Source of the DNA: JACKHO01 sp041398745
Lineage (GTDB): Bacteria; Planctomycetota; Planctomycetia; Planctomycetales; Planctomycetaceae
Direction of reading: 5' to 3'
NCBI GenBank assembly: GCA_041398745.1
Contig: JAWKUB010000009.1
Coordinates: 62,001-126,000 of the forward strand
Length of the DNA: 64,000 bases
The notes beneath the pieces are model-generated. The model saw only the letters and a list, made by a program, of their open reading frames with translations, did not search any database and had not been told where the DNA came from. Position 1 is the first letter of the stretch. Each line of letters starts with the position of its first letter. The position numbers and the translations under genes are program-made. This document shows, piece after piece, positions 35,138 through 43,847 of the stretch.

Positions 35138-37681
35138 GTGTCAGAAGAGCAGCAGAACGCCTCTGAAGATGACTACGGTGCGGACAAAATTCAGCACTTG
35201 GAAGGCATTGAAGGAATTCGGCATCGCCCCGCGATGTATATTGGCGGAACCGATTTGGTCGGGCTGCATCACCTCGTCTGGGAGGTGAGCGATAACGTGC
35301 TCGACGAATACTCGAACGGTTACGCAACGACTGCGAACATTCAAATCAACGGTGATGGATCGATTACCGTGTCCGATGACGGCCGAGGTATTCCGGTCGG
35401 CATTATGAAGGACAAGGGCAAGAGTGCCCTGGAAATCGTCTTCACCGAAATTCATGCCGGCGGTAAGTTCGACCGCAAGGCCTACGCCGTCGGAACCGGT
35501 GGATTGCACGGCGTGGGGATTACGGCGGTCAACGCCTGTAGTGAGTGGGTCGAAGTGGTTGTGAAGCGCGAAGGCTTCGAATGGACCATGGAATTCTCGC
35601 GGGGACGGGTCACCGAGGATTTGAAAAAGGGACCTCCCACGAATCAGACGGGCACGACGGTTACGTTCAAACCCGATCCTCAAATCTTTCCGAATACGAC
35701 CTTCAACTACGACACCATCCACAAGAAGTTGCAGGACAGTGCGTTTCTGAATGCGGGCGTTCGCATTCAGTTGCACGATGAACGAACCGGGCAATCAGAC
35801 ACGTTCCATTATGAAGACGGCCTCGCCGAATTCGTCAAATGGATTAACCGCACCGAGAATCCCATTCATTCCGACGTCATTCGGCTCAGTGGTGCTCAGG
35901 ACACCACCGAAGTCGACGTGGCCCTGCAGTGGAACGATGGTTACTCGGAAACCGTTCGTTGCTTCGCTAACGGAATTTCCAACAGCGAGGGGGGATCGCA
36001 CTTCTCGGGATTCAAAACAGCTTTGACTCGCGTGCTGAATTCCTACGGCAAGCGGGAGAATTTGTTTAAGGACATGAATCCTTCCGGCGATGACTTCCGC
36101 GAAGGATTGGCTGCGGTCGTGACTTGTCGAATTCCGAACCCGCAGTTTGAATCGCAGACGAAAATCAAGCTGACGAATCCCGAAGTCGAAGGTGCAATGA
36201 ACTCCATCGTCGGCGAAGGACTGACGAAGTACCTCGAAGAGAATCCGCAAATCGCCAAAATGATTTGCCAGAAGGGGCTCCGTGCCGCGGAAGCACGTGA
36301 AGCCGCGAAGAAGGCCCGCGATTTGGCCCGCGACAAAGGGAAAGTCGGGAGCGGCGGATTGCCCGAAAAGCTGCGCGACTGCCGCAACCACTCGCTCGAC
36401 GTATCTGAACTGTACCTGGTGGAAGGGGACTCTGCCGGTGGATCGGCCGACACCGGTCGCGATTCCGGCACGCAGGCCATCCTTCCGCTTCGTGGAAAAA
36501 TCCTGAACGTCGAAAAAGCGCAGCTCATTAAAGTACTGGCCAATAAGGAAGTCGCGGCTCTCTTCAAAGCGATTGGCATTCCGCCGGTTGCTGAAGAGCA
36601 GGACGTGTCCCGGCGTCGCTACGGGAAAATCATCCTGATGACGGACGCCGACGTCGACGGTTCGCACATCCGTACTCTGTTGCTGACGTTCCTGTTCCGT
36701 CACATGCGGGAGTTGGTGAAGCAGGGAGCTGTGTACGTCGCGCAGCCGCCGCTCTACCGAGTGTTGTCGAAAACACGCCGCAATCAGAAGCCACGGTACG
36801 TCCAGACACACGAAGAAATGATGTCGGAACTGCTGAGCCTCGGCCTGCAGGGAGCCGAACTCCGGGTACTTCCACGTGAAAGCCTGCTTTCCGAGCAGGT
36901 GGCAGAACACCGTGGCGCGCGTGAGGAAGAACGCGTCTTCAGTACGGAAGACCTTGCCAAACTGGCGACCATCCTGGCCCCGATGGACGAACCGATTGAG
37001 GCCATTGAGCGACGCGGAATTTCACTGCGGCGTCTCGCCATGGAGCACGCGACTGCCGACGGACTTCTGCCGCGGTATCAGGTCTTCCTGGGAGCCGATG
37101 AACATTGGTTCGGCAGCAGACAGGAAGTCGATGCCTTCCTGGCCGAGCAGCAGGAAAAGACTGGACAGGAACTTCGTGTTGATGACGCAACTCCGGCAGC
37201 CGCAGAGGCCGTTGAAGGGCAGGAGGAAGAAGCAAGTACTGCAGCTGTCGTCACCGTGACCGATCTCCACGGCATTCGGTCGGTGAACGACGCACTCCGG
37301 ACCTTGCAATCCGAATACGGCCTCTCGCTGAACGATTTGCTGGTGCCGCCCGTCAAGAACGCCGAACAGGTTTATCCTTATCTCATAGAAAACAAGGACG
37401 CGCAAAAGCCCATTCAAAGCCTGCGAAACCTTGTCGGAACATTGCGAGATCAGGGTGCCAAAGGTCTCACCTACACCCGCTTCAAAGGTCTGGGCGAAAT
37501 GAACCCGGACGAGTTGTTCGAAACGGCCATGGACCCCGAAAGCCGCGTGCTGAAGAAAATCACACTGGAAGACGCCGCCGCCGCTGAGGAAATCTTCCGC
37601 GTCCTCATGGGCGACCACGTCGAACCCCGCCGCGAGTTCATCGAAAAACACGCGCTCGAAGTAAAGGATTTGGACGTGTAG
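35138..37681 (+). CDS. gyrB: DNA gyrase subunit B
   Basis: 847 residues from GTG 35138, chosen because GGAG lies 6 nt upstream and the N-terminus then matches family members. The GHKL ATPase is shown by HLEGIEGIRHRPAMYIGG, SDNVLDEYSNG, VSDDGRGIPVG and GGLHGVGITAVNA; the TOPRIM domain by YLVEGDSAGGSAD, PLRGKILNVEKA and LMTDADVDGSHIRTLLL. The segment after TOPRIM (about 560-760) is longer than in minimal GyrB and includes an acidic, Ala/Glu-rich linker near 685-705. The C-terminus has RFKGLGEMNPDELFETAMDP. gyrA is not in the window. Confidence 0.95.
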   Translation: MSEEQQNASEDDYGADKIQHLEGIEGIRHRPAMYIGGTDLVGLHHLVWEVSDNVLDEYSNGYATTANIQINGDGSITVSDDGRGIPVGIMKDKGKSALEIVFTEIHAGGKFDRKAYAVGTGGLHGVGITAVNACSEWVEVVVKREGFEWTMEFSRGRVTEDLKKGPPTNQTGTTVTFKPDPQIFPNTTFNYDTIHKKLQDSAFLNAGVRIQLHDERTGQSDTFHYEDGLAEFVKWINRTENPIHSDVIRLSGAQDTTEVDVALQWNDGYSETVRCFANGISNSEGGSHFSGFKTALTRVLNSYGKRENLFKDMNPSGDDFREGLAAVVTCRIPNPQFESQTKIKLTNPEVEGAMNSIVGEGLTKYLEENPQIAKMICQKGLRAAEAREAAKKARDLARDKGKVGSGGLPEKLRDCRNHSLDVSELYLVEGDSAGGSADTGRDSGTQAILPLRGKILNVEKAQLIKVLANKEVAALFKAIGIPPVAEEQDVSRRRYGKIILMTDADVDGSHIRTLLLTFLFRHMRELVKQGAVYVAQPPLYRVLSKTRRNQKPRYVQTHEEMMSELLSLGLQGAELRVLPRESLLSEQVAEHRGAREEERVFSTEDLAKLATILAPMDEPIEAIERRGISLRRLAMEHATADGLLPRYQVFLGADEHWFGSRQEVDAFLAEQQEKTGQELRVDDATPAAAEAVEGQEEEASTAAVVTVTDLHGIRSVNDALRTLQSEYGLSLNDLLVPPVKNAEQVYPYLIENKDAQKPIQSLRNLVGTLRDQGAKGLTYTRFKGLGEMNPDELFETAMDPESRVLKKITLEDAAAAEEIFRVLMGDHVEPRREFIEKHALEVKDLDV

Positions 37682-37717
37682 CAACGAAGTCAAGGTGCTT
37701 GGTGTCGGAAACGATCC

Positions 37718-37734
37718 GGCCGGTGACACCGGCC
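37718..37734. repeat. GC-rich palindrome after gyrB
   Basis: GGCCGGTGACACCGGCC, 8-bp perfect arms around one base, 37 bp after the gyrB stop and followed by CTACTTG. It may terminate gyrB or be a dispersed palindrome of a further family. Confidence 0.55.
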
Positions 37735-37762
37735 CTACTTGAACTGAAGCGAGAGTGCCCAA

Positions 37763-39142
37763 ATGAAACATCACCGTAAAGGTACGCTCCATCCGTCATC
37801 CGCCGTAACAGGCATCAGTTGTGATGACCTGTTTGGCCAGTACACCTACAGACTCGGATCCGCTGATCCCACTTCAGGAACTAGCTCTCCGCATTTGATG
37901 CTTCTGTATGGGGATAACGGGTCGGGAAAAACCACAATTGCTCAGTTGCTCTTTCATATGCTTTCGAGAGCAGATGGCCGAGGACACAGGTCCTACTTAG
38001 CCAAGACCAAGTTTCGTCGATTCTCCGTCCACTTCGACGACGGAAGGTCACTCGTCGCTGAACGACCTGACGCCAATCTTAGAGGGCCGTACGAGCTGCA
38101 ACTTCGCGACAGCAATGGTGCTGTCCTGGAGTCAGTGCAGGTAACGACAAGCGAAGATGGTGCCGTAAAGTCCGGCAACGTAGATGAATCCAAACTCACG
38201 ACGATTCTCTCCACCGCATTGCCATCCGATTTTGAGGTCTATTTTTTGTCGGACAGTCGCGTGTTTCACAGTGACGCCTTTGACAAAGACCCTTCTGAAG
38301 AGTGGTTTCATCACAGAGGTCGCCTTGTCACAAGACGATTTGGAGACTCGATCGAGCACATGATTGTCGAATCGCCGACACGTGATTTGACAGTTGGTCC
38401 TTCGGTCGCACGGACCGAAACCTGGCTGCGAAGACAAGCGTTCTCGGCCTCTCGTGCCGGAGAGCAAACCACGTCGACGATCTACGCCGATATCATAAAG
38501 AGGATTGCGCAGACCAGTTCGACGGATAGCAAACCTTCAAGCGAGCGTCTAGACAGTTTGATGGCCATGCTAGGCGACCTCGCCAAGCGATCAGAATCTT
38601 ACTCTCAGCTTGGGCTTTCACAGACAGTGCCCATTGATGCCCTATCTACGCACATTGGCTCATTAGGGGACGAACAGCGCCAAGTCGTCGCAAGTGTGTT
38701 GGAACCTTATGTGGACAGCATCGCCTCTCGCCTGGACGCCTTTGCCGATCTTCAACAACGCCTCACGACATTCCTTCGCATTATCAATAGCTTGTACAAG
38801 AGAAAGTCGGTGACGCTCACCCCCGGCGACGGAATCGCTGTGCACGATTCCGCTGGGGAACCGCTCGACATGGAGCTTTTGTCGTCCGGAGAGAAGCAGC
38901 TGATGCTGCTTCTTTGTAATATCTTAGTTGCCACAACAGGAGCAAGCATTTTCATTATTGATGAGCCGGAGTTGTCTCTCAATGTTAAATGGCAAAGGCA
39001 ACTTGTTGATGACCTTCTTGCACTCGTTCAGCAGACCCAGGTGCAATTCGTTATGGCAACACACTCCATCGAGCTGCTGTCAAAGCACAAGGAGTGCGTC
39101 GTGCAATTGAACGATGACCGTGCCAAAGGAGGAGTGGCGTAA
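37763..39142 (+). CDS. ABC-type AAA ATPase, AriA-like (PARIS-type) candidate
   Basis: 459 residues. The Walker A motif is GDNGSGKTT (50-58), the ABC signature SSGEKQ (374-379), Walker B IFIIDEPELSL (396-406) and a His switch ATHS (432-435). Between Walker A and the signature is a helical insert (about 60-340) in place of a long coiled coil. This architecture is that of stand-alone SMC/ABC-like ATPases found in defence loci. The next gene starts one base after its stop and encodes a DUF4435 TOPRIM-like protein, the pairing seen in PARIS (AriA-AriB). The role as a phage sensor that holds the effector is inferred from that system. Confidence 0.8.
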   Translation: MKHHRKGTLHPSSAVTGISCDDLFGQYTYRLGSADPTSGTSSPHLMLLYGDNGSGKTTIAQLLFHMLSRADGRGHRSYLAKTKFRRFSVHFDDGRSLVAERPDANLRGPYELQLRDSNGAVLESVQVTTSEDGAVKSGNVDESKLTTILSTALPSDFEVYFLSDSRVFHSDAFDKDPSEEWFHHRGRLVTRRFGDSIEHMIVESPTRDLTVGPSVARTETWLRRQAFSASRAGEQTTSTIYADIIKRIAQTSSTDSKPSSERLDSLMAMLGDLAKRSESYSQLGLSQTVPIDALSTHIGSLGDEQRQVVASVLEPYVDSIASRLDAFADLQQRLTTFLRIINSLYKRKSVTLTPGDGIAVHDSAGEPLDMELLSSGEKQLMLLLCNILVATTGASIFIIDEPELSLNVKWQRQLVDDLLALVQQTQVQFVMATHSIELLSKHKECVVQLNDDRAKGGVA

Positions 39143-39143
39143 C

Positions 39144-40031
39144 ATGGGGCCAGTGCCGAGAAAGACAGTCGAGGAGCTGTGCACCTTGTACGAGCTAGAG
39201 CCGACCGTCCGGGACGTCTTTGTGGAAGGGGCAGACGACAAGGCCTTTCTAAAGTGGTATCTCGAACAACGAGGAGCCTCAGGGGTTTCGGTTTTCGAGA
39301 TCGATGCTGTGGAATTGCCTCCGGAGTGCGTGATCGATGCGGATTGCGAAGATGGCCGGCGGGGGCGAGTGATCGCGTTTGGAATCGTCCTCAACGAGAG
39401 TCTTCAAGGTGCTTCTCGTGAGTGCCCAACCTTGGTGTGTGATGCCGATACCGACAACACATTGGGAGGCAGGTCTTTGCCGGAGTTTGTGGTTTGTACC
39501 GACTTCAGTTGTCTTGAGATGTATTTGTTTAACGAATCCACGTTCGCGAAGCTAATGAATGTCGTGTTGAAAGGGTGTAGCGTACCTCCGAGTCAAGCAC
39601 TTCAGGAATTGTCGGCAGTCTTAGTGCGACTGTGGATCATAAAAACGGCAAATCACGAAGAGCAGATGGCCATGACGTGGATGCCTTTTGACGGATGCTG
39701 CCGGGTGAACAGCGGAAGTATAGCGTTTGACGAGAGTGAGTTCATCAAGAGGTATCTGCAGAAGAACGGACAGCAATGGCAGGAGGATCGCTTTCGAGGT
39801 GCCATGCAGCGTATCGAACAAAAGTGTCGGGCAGACGCTCGGCACCAAATAAATGGCCATCATATGATGACTCTCACGAGGAAGTACATGCAGTCGGTAG
39901 CCAGCGACAAGGCAGCTCTCGTGACAGAAGGTGCGTTCGTTAGATGCCTGTATGGCTGTGCTGTTGAAAGCGAGCTTGACGGCAGTTCGATGTTCAGTAC
40001 GGTCCTTCAGCGTGTCATGAGTGGGCGATAA
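39144..40031 (+). CDS. DUF4435 TOPRIM-like protein, AriB-like effector candidate
   Basis: 295 residues from ATG 39144, with GGAGG 11 nt upstream lying inside the preceding gene. TOPRIM-type features are FVEGADDKAFLKWYL (E28 and the following Asp residues) and VCDADTDN (D100, D102), then a segment DFSCLEMYLFN matching the DUF4435 Glu region. In PARIS, AriB is released from AriA on infection and acts as a nuclease that cleaves host tRNA, stopping growth. Here the C-terminal 130 residues are helical and rich in Lys/Arg, with no further family match. Assignment as an effector depends on the pairing with the upstream ATPase. Confidence 0.78.
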   Translation: MGPVPRKTVEELCTLYELEPTVRDVFVEGADDKAFLKWYLEQRGASGVSVFEIDAVELPPECVIDADCEDGRRGRVIAFGIVLNESLQGASRECPTLVCDADTDNTLGGRSLPEFVVCTDFSCLEMYLFNESTFAKLMNVVLKGCSVPPSQALQELSAVLVRLWIIKTANHEEQMAMTWMPFDGCCRVNSGSIAFDESEFIKRYLQKNGQQWQEDRFRGAMQRIEQKCRADARHQINGHHMMTLTRKYMQSVASDKAALVTEGAFVRCLYGCAVESELDGSSMFSTVLQRVMSGR

Positions 40032-40112
40032 CTGTTGTGTCTAGCATTTCCATGTGTGTTGTTCGGAGTGGGATAAGCACATCCGCCCAGCGATCGGCGA
40101 TTTCGTCCTCGG

Positions 40113-40286
40113 CTACCAGCTCAGTTTCCGCCTCGGGCCGTCGGACGGGATGAATCCCTTCCGCAGGACCAGCTTGAGGAGGTTCATCAGAGCGGCGCGG
40201 TGCAGGTGGGTCTTGCATGTTCCGTAATTCATCTCCAGGGCGCGGGCCACGTCGATGATCCGCACCGGCGTCTTCCCGTCAAACAT
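40113..40286 (-). pseudogene. Fragment resembling a sigma-70 region 4 / HTH tail
   Basis: A 57-codon frame on the minus strand reads MFDGKTPVRIIDVARALEM then NYGTCKTHLHRAALMNLLKL. The helix-turn-helix spacing (DVARALEM...GTCKTHLHRA) resembles region 4 of ECF sigma factors. The frame stays open upstream into the repeat region and no complete gene exists, so it is taken as a remnant. The similarity was judged by eye only. Confidence 0.25.
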
Positions 40287-40356
40287 CTCGCGGGTGGCCC
40301 CGGTTGCTTTGCAACCGTTGGGGGACGACAGGCCGGGGAGGTTTTCCCAAAGTAGC

Positions 40357-40433
40357 TGTAGGGCAGGCTCCCGCCTGCCTTCCCATTTACTCCTTCTCGA
40401 TAAGATGGAAGGCAGGGAGGACCCTGCCCTACA
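40357..40433. repeat. Long-stem dispersed element, family 3 (GTAGGGCA type)
   Basis: TGTAGGGCAGG (40357-40367) and CCTGCCCTACA (40423-40433) are perfect 11-bp inverted ends of a 77-bp element with an inner CTCCCGCCTGCC/GGCAGGGAGG pairing. A relative lies at 56051-56136. It sits in the gene-poor stretch 40032-40495. Confidence 0.75.
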
Positions 40434-40450
40434 AAGACTGATTTACGGGG

Positions 40451-40475
40451 CGTTCCCAAGCGGAGCTTGGGAACG
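40451..40475. repeat. Dispersed palindrome, family 2 (CGTTCCCAAGC type)
   Basis: Arms CGTTCCCAAGC and GCTTGGGAACG around CGG, just after the pectate-lyase-like gene's stop side. Related copies are at 55547-55570 and 61444-61470. Confidence 0.7.
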
Positions 40476-40495
40476 AGGCGACGAGGTGGCTTGGG

Positions 40496-41920
40496 CTACT
40501 CACTCGACGTTAATTCTCCCGCCAAATTGCCCAAGTACTCTTCCAGGTTCGTGTAGCCATCCTGGTTGCGGTCGAGGTTGGCGTCGGTGGGATTGGTGGG
40601 ATCGAGGCCGTGGGCGAGTTCCCATTCGTTTGGCATGCCGTCGCGGTCGGTATCCCAGTTTGCGGGACGATGTGCAACAGGATAATCATCCCAGCCGCCG
40701 ACGTCGTCTTGAGAGTCCGGCAATCCGGGAAGGCCTGTTTTGCTCCCGTTGAAATGGCACTCGCCCGTTCTCACTTCCTCAAGGACGCGGCGGTCATGTG
40801 CGTCTAGCGAGGGAACATTGCAGCCCACGTTTGGCAGAACATTTTCAAAGGCTGCGGCGGCAGTTTGAGTTTGAACGTGCGGATCAAAGAACGGCTCGGT
40901 GTTGATGTAATCCTCCAGCGGCGTGTCAGGCCAGGGGTGAAATCCCGTGAGTGAGTCATTGGGATTCGTATGTCCCAGCACAACGTTGCCGGAAATGTAG
41001 TACCTCTGCGGGCCGTAGAGGTGGACCCATTCCAGCTCCGGTCGAATGGCGTGGAATCTTCGCGTCGCTGGCCCGGGCAGATAGTAATTGTTGACGAACT
41101 GCACGTGCTCGGCGCCGCCATCGGTGGTGCGGTCTTTCCAGTTGAAGACGACATTGTTGCGTATGTCGAGCCAGCCAGTGTGCCGTTTGTTACGGTCGAG
41201 TCCACCCGCCATACTCCAGTTCCGTCCCGCACAATGGGCGAGCAGGTTGTGATGAAAACTTCCCACCATCCCGCCAATGCTCGCGGCGTAACCGTGCTCC
41301 GTCCCCTCGGGATATTTCCGGTGCCCGGCGGCATTGAGAGCTTCGGAAATGAGCGTTCGCTGCAGGGTAATGTTCTTGGCACCACGTGAACTGAACGCCT
41401 CGTCAATCGTCCAGCTGATGGAACAATGGTCGATAATACAGTGATCGGAATAGGCCATTCCCATGCCATCGAGCGTCTTGCCGGAAATGTTTCCCGGTCG
41501 CACGCGCACAAAACGAATGATGACATCCTGCGTGGCGTAGAGACCAAAGTTGTACTTCCGCAGGCAAATCCCATTGCCCGGTGCAGTTTGCCCGGCCACA
41601 GTGAGGAACGGATTCCGCACAACCAGCGGCGACTCCAATGTAATTAGCCCGGAGACGTCGAAGACAACCGTCCGCGGTCCCTCAGCTTCGACAGCCGCAC
41701 GCAAGCTACCGGGGCCACTGTCGTCCAGGTTGGTGACATGAATGACACGTCCACCTCGACCACCAACGGCGAATCGCCCATATCCTTCGGCTGTTTCGAA
41801 CGCGAGTTGAGTGCGGTTCACCGCTACTGATTCATCTGCCACGAGCGATTCGCCGCAGAATGCGAGCAGAATCAGCATGAGCCAGTGGCATTGAAGCAGT
41901 TGGTACAGCGAGGCGTTCAT
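40496..41920 (-). CDS. Secreted pectate-lyase-like protein with calcium-binding tail
   Basis: 474 residues with a signal peptide (about 10-28). The right-handed beta-helix part (about 40-400) has GRGGRVIHVTNLDDSGPGSLR, VAGQTAPGNGICL, SDHCIIDHCSISWTIDEAFS and the HHNLLAHCAGRNW region typical of polysaccharide lyase family 1 and related beta-helix proteins. The C-terminus (about 420-465) carries two EF-hand-like loops, DTDRDGMPNEWE and DRNQDGYTNLEE, seen on many planctomycete polysaccharide-active enzymes. Predicted to bind or cleave acidic polysaccharide outside the cell. It is divergent from the sulfatase, which may act on the same sulfated sugars. Confidence 0.85.
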   Translation of the reverse strand: MNASLYQLLQCHWLMLILLAFCGESLVADESVAVNRTQLAFETAEGYGRFAVGGRGGRVIHVTNLDDSGPGSLRAAVEAEGPRTVVFDVSGLITLESPLVVRNPFLTVAGQTAPGNGICLRKYNFGLYATQDVIIRFVRVRPGNISGKTLDGMGMAYSDHCIIDHCSISWTIDEAFSSRGAKNITLQRTLISEALNAAGHRKYPEGTEHGYAASIGGMVGSFHHNLLAHCAGRNWSMAGGLDRNKRHTGWLDIRNNVVFNWKDRTTDGGAEHVQFVNNYYLPGPATRRFHAIRPELEWVHLYGPQRYYISGNVVLGHTNPNDSLTGFHPWPDTPLEDYINTEPFFDPHVQTQTAAAAFENVLPNVGCNVPSLDAHDRRVLEEVRTGECHFNGSKTGLPGLPDSQDDVGGWDDYPVAHRPANWDTDRDGMPNEWELAHGLDPTNPTDANLDRNQDGYTNLEEYLGNLAGELTSSE

Positions 41921-42123
41921 CTAGGCAAAGTAGATTGATGGTATCCTCGTCGGCAAGTCTTGGAGGGGAGCGTGTGATACTGGAGCACATTTCTTCTCTC
42001 CACTCTGCGGGGAGAGGGGGAGTTGGAAATCCGGCCTGTTGGGTTTTCGATTGCACGTCGACGCACTACAACGTGGAGACGTCAATTCTCACTGAAACAA
42101 CTTCTCAGCAAAGGTTCGCCTCC

Positions 42124-43686
42124 ATGCTGCCACGCAGTATTTCCCGCATCGCACATTGCTTTCTGCCTGCCATTCTCCTGTTCGCGCTCGTGTCCACTGC
42201 TTCAGCGGCGCAGCGGCCAAACATCATTGTGATTATGGCGGACGATTTGGGGTACGGCGACGTTTCCTGCTACGGCGCGGAAATGGTGCAGACGCCGAAC
42301 ATCGACAAGCTGGCGGCCGAGGGATTGAAGTTCACCAGCGGATACTGTTCCGCTTCCACCTGCACTCCTACGCGGTATTCGCTGCTGACAGGGACGTATG
42401 CATTTCGTCGTAAGGGGACAGGAATCGCACCACCGAGTGCTCCGGCCATTATTCAACCCGGCACGGAGACGCTGCCAGGAATTCTGCAACGTGCCGGGTA
42501 CAAGACGGCAGTCATTGGTAAGTGGCACCTTGGCCTCGGCGGACCTGAGGGACCCGACTGGAATGGTGAACTGAAGCCTGGCCCGCTCGAAATTGGGTTC
42601 GATACCTGTTACCTCCTGCCAACAACGAACGACCGCGTGCCGCAGGTGTACGTGCATGATCATCGCGTCCCGAACCTGGATCCGAAAGATCCTTTGTGGG
42701 TGGGAAACAAAAAGCCCTCGCCCGACCATCCTACCGGCCTGACACACCGTGACACACTGAAAATGGATTGGTCACACGGACACAATTCGACCATCCATAA
42801 CGGCATCTCTCGCATCGGCTTTTATACGGGCGGTCATGCCGCGCGGTTCCGTGACGAAGACCTCGGTGACACGTGGGTGCGTGAGTCGCGGAAGTTCATT
42901 GCTGAGAATAAGGAGCATCCTTTCTTCCTGTTCTTCGCTTCCCACGACATTCATGTGCCCCGCATGCCGCATGAACGTTTCCAGGGGAAGACGAAACTCG
43001 GTTTCCGGGGTGATGCCATTGTCGAACTCGACTGGTGTGTCGGCGAACTGATGAATGCCTTGGAGGAACACGGGCTGACGCAGAACACGCTCGTGGTCTT
43101 CTGCTCCGACAACGGCCCTGTGCTGGATGATGGCTACAAAGACGGTGCTGTGGAAAAGAATGGCAAGCACCGCGCCGCCGGTCCTTATTCCGGTGGCAAG
43201 TACAGCGTCTATGAAGGAGGTACACGCACTCCATTCATTACGCGCTGGCCCGGTCGTATTCAGCCGGGTGTCAGCGAGGAAGTTGTTTGCACCATTGACC
43301 TCGCGGCGAGCATGGCCGCGTTGACAGAACAATCCATTGTCCAGGATGGTTGCCTCGACAGTCTGAACGTTCTGAGTGCTTTACTCGGCGACGCAAATGG
43401 TAAGGGACGTGATCATCTCGTCCAACAGGACAACGGCAGCAGCGGGACTTTTGGCCTGCGAGCCGGAGACTGGAAGCTGCTGCGGCACGAAAAGAAGTCA
43501 GCACGCAACGTGAAGGTGGAACAGGAACTCGCCAACACGCCAGTGCCCGTTTATCAGCTGTTTAATCTGGTGGATGATCCTGCCGAGAGAAAGAATGTCA
43601 TCAAGGAGAATCCCGAAGTTGCGAAGAGGTTACAGGATCAGTTGCAGTCACTGATTGATGCTGGACGAAGCCGCACGGCGAACTGA
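42124..43686 (+). CDS. Secreted formylglycine-dependent sulfatase
   Basis: 520 residues from ATG 42124, where a signal peptide begins (PAILLFALVSTASA, cleavage near 29); the longer frame from 41935 is untranslated leader. Type I sulfatase features are IIVIMADDLGYGD (metal-binding D40, D41), the formylglycine site STCTPTRYSLLTG (C80-x-P-x-R84), GKWHLGLGG, and FCSDNGPV. Formylglycine formation requires a separate FGE, not in this window. The substrate is probably a sulfated polysaccharide. The neighbour is the pectate-lyase-like protein, transcribed away. Confidence 0.92.
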   Translation: MLPRSISRIAHCFLPAILLFALVSTASAAQRPNIIVIMADDLGYGDVSCYGAEMVQTPNIDKLAAEGLKFTSGYCSASTCTPTRYSLLTGTYAFRRKGTGIAPPSAPAIIQPGTETLPGILQRAGYKTAVIGKWHLGLGGPEGPDWNGELKPGPLEIGFDTCYLLPTTNDRVPQVYVHDHRVPNLDPKDPLWVGNKKPSPDHPTGLTHRDTLKMDWSHGHNSTIHNGISRIGFYTGGHAARFRDEDLGDTWVRESRKFIAENKEHPFFLFFASHDIHVPRMPHERFQGKTKLGFRGDAIVELDWCVGELMNALEEHGLTQNTLVVFCSDNGPVLDDGYKDGAVEKNGKHRAAGPYSGGKYSVYEGGTRTPFITRWPGRIQPGVSEEVVCTIDLAASMAALTEQSIVQDGCLDSLNVLSALLGDANGKGRDHLVQQDNGSSGTFGLRAGDWKLLRHEKKSARNVKVEQELANTPVPVYQLFNLVDDPAERKNVIKENPEVAKRLQDQLQSLIDAGRSRTAN

Positions 43687-43847
43687 GGACTGGTTAAAGT
43701 CACTTTTCGGGAGGCATTCCCACGGCGCGAATGCTGGTTCTCATTCCTGTGAATCATGCGACAGAAGCGAGCCGCGGTCTATGATTGAGTGTCGAGCATT
43801 CGCATCGGCTTACTCTCAATCAATTCACTTCGCTGAGGAATCTCCTC

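Noticed and set aside
35795..36910. Minus-strand open frame of 371 codons
   Set aside because: Antisense to gyrB within its conserved ATPase and TOPRIM coding region.
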